A stretch of DNA of 64,000 nucleotides, taken from positions 1,938,182 through 2,002,181 of the forward strand of contig JAJEKV010000059.1 in the NCBI GenBank assembly GCA_021234155.1, read 5' to 3'. Shown piece after piece: positions 48,501 to 56,926 of the stretch. The notes below the pieces were generated by a model. That model was not told the DNA's origin. It saw nothing but the letters and a program-made list of their open reading frames with translations, and searched no databases. Each line of letters opens with the position of its first letter. The stretch's first letter is position 1. The position numbers were made by a program, and so were the translations under genes. This DNA comes from Isoetes taiwanensis. Lineage: Eukaryota > Streptophyta > Lycopodiopsida > Isoetales > Isoetaceae.

Positions 48501-49202
48501 CTGCCCTTGGTCTTCGCATGACAGACCTCTCCTTTAGCTTCGCTTATGCTTCCAACCGGTTTGTTTTCTCTCTATACTATTTAGCACATTCTTGTTACGT
48601 TTTCCCTTCGAGTTAGATGTATAATCTAGGTATTAGATATGATATTTTTGCATCCTTAGTCGTCTCTGTCTGACTTTGGCACGATAAAAACTTTTTGAAG
48701 GTGATGTGGATATTTTTTTGCGTAGATTCTTGCTACCCCATTGTTCATATGTAAATTTGTCTTTTTCAGAATTTTTTCGATTTTTCTCATATTTTATTTG
48801 AGGCATAGTTACATTAGGTGCATTCGGCAGTTTGATAAGAATGTGGTCTTTATCCCGGGTTTCCTGCTTGTTTTCTGCATTTATTAGGTTCCGGTGATTC
48901 TCGTCTTTTCATGGTGCTTATAGGCTTTGGATGTCGTTTTCATTGACCTGCCGCCATTTGTTTTTGTTTTATATTTCTCTTCGCCTGGTACTCATTCCGC
49001 TCATAGCAGCGGCGCGACAACAGCGGCGACTAGGGGTGTTTTCGTTGATCTAGCAGCATCTCGGTGTGTTCCAGATGATCTATCTCGGCGACACGGATGG
49101 TGGTGCTCCTCCTCGTCTCATATCCGTGACATTCAGCCAGAACTTCACCAGCAGCTTCAGTTGTCACGTCATTTAGGTCTATGAGAGTGGAGTTCTCTTC
49201 TT

Positions 49203-49249
49203 TTCGGCCGGTGTTGTGTGCGTATATCGCGAGTCCTCATCCCGAGAAT
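49203..49249 (-). repeat. D-family 5' terminus, D1 copy
   Basis: This 47-base stretch (on the plus strand starting 'ttcggccggtgttgtgtgcg' and ending 'cccgagaat') is identical to 50176-50222 at the end of D2. Its outer part is the inverted partner of the subterminal repeat at 37770-37797. Confidence 0.85.
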
Positions 49250-50222
49250 GCAGATCGATCCACACCGTAGGATCGATATTCTCGGGAGAGGACGAGCGAT
49301 ATATATTCGGGCCCTCGCTATCCCTCCTCATTCGGCGCTCTTCTCATAGCAGCATTGGGCAAACCCACCCGACCCTTCCATTTTCTTTCTTCTAAACCCA
49401 CCCGACCCTCCCGTTTTCTTCTTTCTCTTTTCTTCATCTTTTCAGATAGACATTGTTATCATTATTATTTGTTATTGTTATTATTGCGCCTGGCACGCGT
49501 GAAAAGCCCCTCCTTGTTATAGAGGTTTTTTGATAGCGTGGCACGCATGACCAGCCCCTCTGGAGGTTTTTTCTTTCATATTATTTCCAGTTATGTTATT
49601 TCAAGTTATTGTTGCGCCTGGCACGCGTGAAAACCCCTCCTTGTTATAGAGGTTTTTTGATCGCGTGGCACGCATGACCAGCCCCTTTGGAGGTTTTCTT
49701 TTTCTTCTTCTTTTTCTTTTTTCTGTTATTCTGTATTTTATGATTATGTCTTGCGGTGTTTGCATTTTTGTTCCTCTCTTCATTTTTCTGACCAGACTTA
49801 CGAGTGTTGGCATTTGTTTATTTTCAGGTGTTGTGCCTCGCAGGGATCGACCTTTTGCTCTCGGCATCACCTTCTTCTCCCACGCACCATCTTCACTGTT
49901 TTGTGCCCGACATCGGTACTTTCGGCAAACCCTCTGAGAACATTGGCGACCGTTTCTTATTAGGGTTTTCCCCGAAAACCCGAAAGGGCGGGGTTTTTTA
50001 TCCCGGTAAGAAGCTGTCGCCATTTTTCTCGCCTTGCCGCGTCCCACCATAGTGATATTTCATTCTTTTTTATGGGGTAGTCCGATATTGTTCCTATGGT
50101 CGGCTACCCCACTCACTTGACATATTCTCAAAGACCCAATGTACTGCTGCTATGATGAATGAGAAGCCTATCTATTTCGGCCGGTGTTGTGTGCGTATAT
50201 CGCGAGTCCTCATCCCGAGAAT
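49250..50222 (-). mobile_element. Element D2: 973-bp member of the D family abutting D1
   Basis: The 3' end (49250-49368) matches the D1 3' end (37742-37860) with about three differences, including the hairpin ATCGATCC acaccgta GGATCGAT. The 5' end (50176-50222) is identical to D1's. It lies head-to-tail with D1 with no host DNA between. The interior has a tandem repeat but no ORF of note, so it is a short non-autonomous member. Confidence 0.8.
49484..49708. repeat. Tandem repeat in D2 (about 128-bp period)
   Basis: Two copies of a unit containing 'gcgcctggcacgcgtgaaaa', 'cccctccttgttatagaggt' and 'gtggcacgcatgaccagccc' begin near 49486 and 49614. Confidence 0.9.
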
Positions 50223-51514
50223 CACCAATTGTTAAACTCACAAGTGTGAGAGTTTTATTGGCCATGGCAACTGCACAGAATTTAGAGCTACAACACATGG
50301 ACGTGAAGACTGCTTTTCTGAATGCTAAACTTGATGAGGATATCTACATGAAACAGCCACCTGGGTTTGAAGTTGGAGAAAATATGATTTGGAAGCTTAA
50401 CCGAGCAGTCTATGGACTTAAACAGGCCCCCAGAGAATGGCACTTGTGCATCGATAGTTTCCTTAGGGAACAGAATTTTGAGAAGCTCAAAAATGATGGT
50501 AATTTATATATGTACAAAGATCATGTCGATTTTTGTATTATAGCCCTTTATGTGGATGACTGCATTATGGCAGCAAACAACTTGAAAATATTAAAATTTT
50601 GCAAGCAGGTTCTACAAAACAGGTTTCATATGTCTGACCTAGGGGAATTGCAAAACTTCTTAGGAATTGAAGTGGTAAGAAACAGGAGCAAAGGAGAACT
50701 GACATTAAAACAAGGAAGGCATATTGATAATATGCTTAAGAGGTTTAATATGTCAGATGCAAATCCAATAAAGATTCCTATGGTGACAGGTCATAATTTG
50801 ACTGCAGATATACCTCTAAAAGAAAAGGAAATTCAGGAAATGGAGGTCATTCCTTATAGGGCTCTTATTGGATGTCTTTTATATGTTTCCAATAATACAC
50901 GACCTGACATCACTTATGGTGTAAACATCTTAAGTAGAAGGTGTCACAATCCTAGCAAAATGCATTGGCTGGCAGGAAAGAAAATTTTAAGGTATCTTAA
51001 AGGTACCAGAGATCATGAAATCAGGTTTTCACAAAGAGAATTAAAGCTGGAAGTGTATACAGATGCAGATTGGGGAGGTGATCAAAGTTTGAGAAAGTCC
51101 ACTTCAGGCTATGTGGTTTTTCTAGTAGGAGGAGCTATCTCTTGGAGAACAAAGAAGCAGAGTGTAGTGGCAATGTCTTCTGCAGAAGCAGAATATGCTG
51201 CTTCATCCTTGGTGTCAAAGGAAATAGCATGGCTTAGAAGGTTACTGGATGAATTAGGTTTCAAGCAAAATGATCCTACTACAATCTTGACAGATAGTCA
51301 AAGTTGTATAGCCATAGTTGAAAACCCTGTAGACCATGAAAAAACCAAACGTATAGAACTGAAGATGCATTTTATCAGGGATTTGGCTGAAAAGGGGATC
51401 ATAAAAATGGCATATGTGAATACTTCTAACCAGGTAGCAGATATATTTACAAAGGCTTTGCCTGAAAGCAAGTTTACCAAGTTTAAAGAAAGTTTAAATA
51501 TTCATGAAGCATAA
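50223..51514 (+). pseudogene. Copia reverse transcriptase (main part) and RNase H
   Basis: Resumes the RT split at 37741. It reads SPIVKLTSVRVLLAMATAQN, then HMDVKTAFLNAKLDEDIYM, NRAVYGLKQAPREW and the catalytic YVDD near 50549. C-terminal blocks are PDITYGVNILSRR, the RNase H motifs YTDADWGGD and SSAEAEY, and VADIFTKALPESKF. It stops normally at 51514. This 430-codon part is itself open and well conserved; the gene is broken only by the nested insertion and upstream frameshifts. The first 21 codons of the longer open frame (50159-50222) belong to element D2. Confidence 0.95.
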
Positions 51515-51533
51515 TATATTGTGCAATTTTATG

Positions 51534-51547
51534 TGATGAAGGAGAAA
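51534..51547 (+). other. Copia polypurine tract
   Basis: 'tgatgaaggagaaa' immediately precedes the 3' LTR start TGTTAGA, the expected plus-strand primer position. Confidence 0.75.
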
Positions 51548-52133
51548 TGTTAGAATTTTGCAAGTTGATCGTCACATAAAATTGGTTTGATCCTCAGGTG
51601 GAAGACTGTGACTGGAATTCTAGCAATGAATCTACAGCTAAATATTAGGATTGAAATCTATATCTGATTTATCCTATATACAATGGTCAAACATTAAGCC
51701 AAAGGTTTAAGTTGTGAAGTTGAAATTGGTTTTATTAAAACCATTAAAGTCCAATGGTCGAAGAGCTCAAAGTTTTCTGCACGCCTATGGGATAAAGAAA
51801 ATGATTGAAGAAAAACCAGATTAGCAAGTCGGAAGTTCCGGCTTGCCAAGCTGATGCCTGGCCACTGAATGCAATCTATAAAGGGATGCATTTGAATGAA
51901 CAAGGAACAGAGAGAAGTGCAAGATCGATTGTAGACCTGTTTTGATGTCGAGGAGGAATTTGCTCAATATTTGAAGGGTTCAATTTCAATAGTTTAAAGT
52001 TGCATATTTATTATTGCATTGCTTGTAAAAGAGTTGAAGGACTCAAGTTGTTGAAAAATTGCTCTAAGCTTTGGATAGCAAAATATACTTGATGCACTTG
52101 TTAGTTGTTGAATAAATACATTTGATCTCAACA
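51548..52133 (+). repeat. Copia 3' LTR (586 bp)
   Basis: Starts TGTTAGAATT and ends ATCTCAACA (TGTT...AACA ends), followed by target duplication CTCAG at 52134-52138. It is the complete version of the truncated LTR at 34275-34830. Confidence 0.9.
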
Positions 52134-52551
52134 CTCAGAAATTTAAAATTGAGACTTATGAAAGAGCAAAATGGGAAAGCCATCGAAGACCACCAAGATC
52201 TTCATAAAACAAGGTACATATCTGTCTTAACCAGTCGAAGTAGACAAAATCCAGCAGGAATGTGCTTCTGAGAGTCCAAAAAGTACTATTCGCCATGTGA
52301 AATTGCATCTCCGCTACCAAATTCTAGAAACTTTCAAGTCGAATCTGCACCTATGAAACTGCAAAACTCAAGAAGATAACAGAACATTTTCATTTGAGTA
52401 CTTCTGAAGCTAGGCTTGGTGATGGGGAAATGGAAAGGGATGAAGAAGACCAAATGAGATACTGGAGAGCTAGGTGTTACTAGCGAAAGATGATGGAATT
52501 GAAATACCTATTGAAAGGCTCAGTAGTACCAGGAAGATAGGAATCCAGAGG

Positions 52552-53213
52552 TCAATTATTATTGTAGAATAAAATAAAAGTATCTTCCTCAGCCAAAAGG
52601 ATCAGAAGAGTGCCATACACATCTGCTATCTGCTTGTGATTGTAATATAGAGACCTGTATTTTTGCATTTGCTTTTCTGTCAACTGACCATGATCATGAA
52701 ACAGCAGCCACCAAACACAATGCATCTGGATTACTTCTCTGCAAAATATTGAAGCCCATAAATCTACACTATCTTTACAGAATGGCATCTCCCCCTTCCC
52801 CATTTTGATATATTCTTTTCTCGTGGCCATATTGCATTTCATTAATCCATTCCTACTGTTGAAAATGGAAAATTCTCTGTGATCTGCATGATTGTTGAAC
52901 TTTCGCTTTCCTTCACCCCTGAGAAACCTCAGATATCCTAGCATCATCCAAATTAAAGGCTTAGTATCAATGACATTTAAATTAGAAACAAATAGATCAT
53001 AATGACACTTATATTCACCATATTGCTCCCATTTCCTGTCAAAATTAGTACCAAATTTTTTCTTATGAGCAGATGCAATTGCTTCAATGTCAAATTGAAA
53101 TTGGACTTTAATCTAGAAAGTGGAAAACTTTTTCTTTCCATACAAGACTCTGTTTCTGGACTTTCAGATATTCCAAAGAGTAGTGTGAATGATGGTATTG
53201 CAAAAAACATCAT
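52552..53213 (-). pseudogene. LINE ORF2 C-terminal end, frameshifted
   Basis: The frame 53213-52977 reads LFGISESPETESCMERKSFP and LKSNFNLTLKQLHLLIRKN, which continues the upstream zinc-finger ORF after a frameshift near 53165-53180. The frame 52947-52552 (LRFLRGEGKRKFNN..., 131 codons) has no motif I recognise and is probably the end of ORF2 or 3' UTR read-through. Confidence 0.55.
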
Positions 53214-54125
53214 TGTCTTGAAGCAATGAAAGCAGATTTGTGTTCCAATTTATGCCAAATTTGTTATGAAACCACATCCAGAAGGCTCTAAGCTTATTAC
53301 AAAGGAAAATATGACACATAGATTCTCTTTCATTGCACAACAGAGGACAAAGATCAGAGATATTATCCCTTTGGAGAGATAGGGATTTGAGATTAGACAA
53401 GCTCTTTTGAGTAATCAACCAGATGAAATACTTGACTTTAGGAGTACAGTATGATTTCCAGACATTATCCAGAAGACATTTCAACTGATCATCATTTAAA
53501 TCCCATTTGCTCATGGCCTTACTAGGACTATTTTTGCAATTCAGAACATCATAAACTGTCTTAACTCTATATCCCTTTTTACCCTGAAGAGACCATTCCT
53601 CTTGAAGATTTGGATTCCTGAAATCAAGATTCCTATATAACATCTGCTTGATATGCAAATAGATCTTCTTATTTGATGAGGTCCCCTTAATTTTGGCTTT
53701 AACAACAGTCCAAGAGAGAATTGAGTTGTTGGAGATAATTTTCCTAATGTAGTTCAGACTAGCATCAGCCCATTTGCTATAAATTCTTGGATGCTTGATG
53801 GCCAACATTTTGGAGCTATTGTCTGTCAAGCTTGGGTTCCAAAAAATAGGCATATCAACACGAATCTTGCCATTGGGGTTGTAAGAAAAGTTGACTGAGA
53901 TGGAATTCCAGGCTATAATAAATCTTCTCATAAGGGGAGAGATATTATTAGCTGGCCTAAGCTCGACAAAAGCAGAGTTTGGTAAAAAATGATTTATAGA
54001 TGGATGGCCATAGGGATGGCTTTGGGAGATCCAAAATCTTATGAAGCTAGAAACAGGAGAGCTATTTCCAAATAAACTTCTCCATATAACACCAAACTCC
54101 TTATGCAATAATATTAGCCGAGGCA
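53164..54125 (-). pseudogene. LINE ORF2, RT-to-zinc-finger region
   Basis: A 315-codon frame. The N-terminal part follows the RT thumb (LILLHKEFGVIWRSLF). The C-terminal part contains the zf-RVT type domain: KVKYFIWLITQKSLSNLKSL, then CPLLCNERESMCHIFLCNKL as the Cys/His cluster, then AFWMWFHNKFG. The upstream codons continue at about 54823 beyond the nested insertion. Such domains accompany plant L1 reverse transcriptases. Confidence 0.85.
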
Positions 54126-54127
54126 GG

Positions 54128-54822
54128 ATTGATCCCGTTAGAAGCTGAGGCTTTGAACTAGACCATAAACTTTGTAAACAGGTTACAAAAACAAGATGAT
54201 AATTCCTTCTTCAAGGAGGCGCTGAACCAATCAATGGAATCGGGCTGGTACAAAGATGTTACAAAATGGGCTGAGAATTGGGGGATTACTGCAGATAATT
54301 GGCCAGACACAGCAATAGGGACAAGATATTTAGTGCAGATGCTAGCTGTGAACAAACTTTGGGCCAAACTAGGTTCTCGGATGGAATATTACAGAGAAGA
54401 AATAAATCCTATGATCGTATACGCAAACCAAGCATATTTGGGGGCGAAGGTACCAAGACACACAAAGCAGATTATTGCCAGGTACAGAACTAGTTCTCAT
54501 CGTCTTGGAGTAGAGACAGGGCGCTGGGCAAGGATTCCAAGGGAAGACAAAAAATGCTTATTATGTGAATCCAATGAAGTAGAAGATGAGACACATGTCT
54601 TCCTTCATTGCTCGGCGTATCAACAATTACGAAATATCTTTAACATCAGTTCCATTAGCTTTCATTCACTGTTCGATATGTCACCTAATGCTTTGGGCGC
54701 ATACATGAATAAGATAGAATCTCATAGATTGTTTTTGTTAAAAACGAAACAGATGTTGTAACCCGTTGCTCTGTGACCTCCAAGGTCCAAAAGGGGCATG
54801 ATTAAATATTATTATTATTAAA
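54128..54822 (+). mobile_element. 3' end of a second LINE inserted in the first, opposite strand
   Basis: A plus-strand frame (54234-54761) reads ESGWYKDVTKWAENWG, KQIIARYRTSSHRLGVETGR and the zinc cluster CLLCESNEVEDETHVFLHC, then SAYQQLRNIF, ending at TAA 54759. This is the C-terminal end of a LINE ORF2 from a lineage different from the host LINE. About 50 bases of 3' UTR end in an (att)n run (about 54806-54820). The host frame reads up to QAQALAG on one side and resumes at LILLHKEFG on the other. Confidence 0.8.
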
Positions 54823-54975
54823 TTTACCTGCAAGAGCCTGGGCTTGTAAATAAAGATCTTTACACCCTAAACCTCCATCAGTCTTAACAGTAACCCAATT
54901 GACAAGATGCTTTCCATTCCAGATGAAGGAACGAATAATTTTCTCAATTTCTCTATAGACAACCTTAGGGGCCAC

Positions 54976-55010
<35 letters not shown>

Positions 55011-55224
55011 TATTTTTACGTCATGCCACATTGGCAGCATCCATGAGGACATATGACGGACCCCCAGAGACTTGAACACAAGATCTCTTAGTTGCAAACC
55101 CAATGGAACTAGCCAATACAGTATTAGCAATAATAGTTCTCCTTGCAAAGCTTAAGCATGATTTGTAGTTATTCAACTTCTTTTTAATTCTCATAACAAT
55201 AGGATCCCAGAGACCTTTGATATC
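54823..55224 (-). pseudogene. LINE ORF2 thumb region, interrupted by a SINE-like insert
   Basis: The minus strand reads FARRTIIANTVLASSIGFAT down to about 55100, then foreign sequence, then KVVYREIEKIIRSFIWNGKH and GGLGCKDLYLQAQALAG (about 54960-54835). FIWNGK and GGLG are hallmarks of the L1 RT thumb. Frames shift between the pieces. Confidence 0.75.
54977..55110 (-). mobile_element. Possible tRNA-derived SINE fragment with (TATC)n tail
   Basis: Between the two LINE pieces the minus strand reads a B-box-like GTTCAAGTCTC, a body of about 70 bases, then (TATC)8 (54979-55011 on the plus strand as agat units). A B box followed by unrelated body and simple-repeat tail fits a 5'-truncated SINE. 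No A box and no clear target duplication were found, so the call is tentative. Confidence 0.4.
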
Positions 55225-55960
55225 TCATTCAAAGCAAGAGGCATACCTAATATTTAGAAGCATGAGCTGTGGAATGACATCAATTCCAGCAATTCGAGTA
55301 AGATCAGAATCTCCTATAATCAAGCTCTTTTCAACATTTAACTTAATACTAGAGGCAGCTGAGATATTGGAATCAGATGCATCCAGAAAGGAAAAGGAAT
55401 CATCTGCATACTGAAGAATGGTGATAGAATCAGCAAAGCCAGGAAGTTTCAAACCACGTAGCAAGTCAGAATTTTGATAATGGAGAATGGCTTTAGTGAG
55501 CAACTCAGCAGCAATAATGAACAAATAGGGAGCTAAGGGACAACCTTGCCTCACTCCTGTCATGATAGGGAAGAAAGCAAAAAGAGAGTCATTGATAAGG
55601 ACTGCAGATTTAGAACGAGAATTGAGACCACAGATAAGATTTCTAATTTTTGAATTGAATCCAATTTTTGACATAGCAAAACCTAAGAAGTCTCATCTCA
55701 CTGAATCAAAGGCACGCTTGAACTAGCTTAAGCAGGACACAATTTTGCTTAGAGACTTTGTTCCAGTGAAGACCTTCCATTGCAGTAACATAATTGTCAA
55801 GGATATTTCTGCCAGGTAGGAATGCAGATTGATTTAAGCTGATATTTCTTTGGAGAAAAGATTTAATCCTATTAGCAATAATTTTGGCACAAATCTTATA
55901 TGAAGAATTGGTCAAAGAAATAGGTCTCCAATCATTGATCATAGTAGGATGATCCACTTT
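55225..55960 (-). pseudogene. LINE reverse transcriptase domain
   Basis: The N-terminal block (55957-55706) reads NDWRPISLTNSSYKICAKII ANRIK and LNQSAFLPGRNILDN. After a frame break near 55700, the frame 55674-55225 reads GVRQGCPLAPYLFIIAAELL and the catalytic box QYADDSFSFLDA. Both metal-binding aspartates are retained. The enzyme would prime reverse transcription at the nicked target; here it is inactivated by frameshifts and truncation. Confidence 0.9.
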
Positions 55961-56655
55961 AGGAACAAGGGTGATAAAGCTTGAAGAGATTGCAGGATGG
56001 AGATGTTCTGATTCTCAGAAGCTATGAATCATGGAGATAAGATCAATTTTAAGCAGATCCTAGAAATGGATATAAAATTCAATGGGAAGACCATCTGGTC
56101 CAGGGGATAGCAACAAAGCTCTTAATGACTTGTAAAACTTCATCTACAGTTGGTGGAGAAGACAAATTGAGATGTAATCTCCCCATGGGCTCAGGAAGAA
56201 TGGACTCAATGAGATCTTTGAAGTCATTGGCTACCTGCAAATCAGAACTTGGGATACCATTATGAGAGAATAGACTTTGATATTTATGGAAGAAAGAATT
56301 ATGAATTTCCCTTTGAGAAGTGTGAACTGAACCATCCTCATCTTTGACTTCAATAATTTAGTTTCTAAGAATCATACTTTTAGCAACCCTATGAAGGAAT
56401 TTAGAGCTACCATAATCCAGTTCATTGATAAATTTAGATTTATATTTAATGGCAGAGCTTTTAGCTTCTTCCTCCTCGACTTGCCTGATAGCTCTTTCAA
56501 GAATCTCTTCTCCCATAGTTAGGTTGTTTGCAATCCATTTCTTACGAAAGCCATCAGATGCTGTTTTCAAAGTCCCAATTTTACATTTTTTGAAGTTACC
56601 AGGTTCATGTGTCTTCTTAGTTTCTATTTGCTTGCTAAAATGGCTATATTAATTC
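55961..56655 (-). pseudogene. LINE ORF2 segment between endonuclease and RT
   Basis: The minus strand reads GTLKTASDGFRKKWIANNLT and IKYKSKFINELDYGSSKFLH, then, in changing frames, VKDEDGSVHTSQREIHNSFF and LSSPPTVDEVLQVIKSF, all usual for this region of plant LINEs. The upstream endonuclease is absent, so truncation lies near 56655. Confidence 0.8.
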
Positions 56656-56926
56656 TATTGGCACATCAAAGCTCAAGGCATTCTCTGATCCCTCTTTCCT
56701 TCTTATTTCTCATCTAACAACATGGTTACGCATTTAGCTCATTAAATGAAAGCTGCCACATAGGGGACTCTTCTTGTGAGTCTATCATTACTTACAGTGC
56801 ATCAATTAACATGACCTGGCAGATATTGCTTCTCTCTTTTCTGTTGATTCTGATAAAGTAGTAGAGGCAAATAATCATGACATTAAAGCTGAAAATGTCG
56901 AAGACACACTTGTTTATACAGGGGAC
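56656..56926. other. Junction between truncated LINE and truncated gypsy element
   Basis: About 56656-56860 has no assignment. From about 56875 the plus-strand frame already fits gypsy coding sequence after the protease ([17 protein letters not shown]). Gag, protease and 5' LTR of the gypsy element are missing here and nowhere else in the window in matching form. Confidence 0.5.

Larger units (their letters stand above)
37742..49249 (-). mobile_element. Element D1: 11.5-kb Helentron-like element in copia RT
   Basis: On the minus strand it begins ATTCTCGGGATGAGGACTCG (at 49249). It ends with the inverted counterpart CTCTCCCGAGAAT (37770-37797 region), then a perfect 8-bp-stem hairpin ATCGATCC tacggtgt GGATCGAT and CTGC (37742). 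Removing D1 and D2 rejoins the RT exactly in frame (TAT|TCA, Y-S) with no target duplication. D2 has the same two ends. D1 is full of internal repeats and contains element C. No Rep/helicase ORF is seen. Asymmetric terminal repeats plus a 3' hairpin suggest a Helentron; that is inference. Confidence 0.75.
34275..52133 (+). mobile_element. Ty1/copia retrotransposon, split by nested elements
   Basis: Two homologous LTRs in direct orientation flank gag-pol in copia order (gag, protease, integrase, RT, RNase H). The element is bracketed by CTCAG (34270-34274 and 52134-52138). The LTR begins TGTTAGA and ends CTCAACA. About 12.5 kb of inserted DNA (37742-50222) splits the reverse transcriptase. The intact length would be roughly 5.4 kb. 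Frameshifts in gag and integrase and the deletion at the 5' LTR show it is dead. Confidence 0.93.
52134..56655 (-). mobile_element. 5'-truncated L1-type LINE, main part
   Basis: On the minus strand it runs from about 56655 through linker, reverse transcriptase, thumb and zinc-finger region to a 3' part ending near 52139, with its tail at 34198-34274 beyond the copia insertion. The endonuclease domain is missing, typical 5' truncation. It is interrupted by a plus-strand LINE fragment (about 54128-54822) and a possible SINE (about 54977-55110). Many frameshifts are present. Confidence 0.85.

Noticed and set aside
49601-50050. 149-codon basic minus-strand ORF in D2
   Set aside because: Arg/Lys richness comes from the pyrimidine-rich plus strand; there is no motif and it is not shared with D1.
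37742-50222. LTR retrotransposon flanked by the repeated 115-base segments
   Set aside because: Only about 119 bases at one end and 47 at the other are shared. The repeats mark two complete elements side by side; there is no TG...CA, primer site or target duplication.
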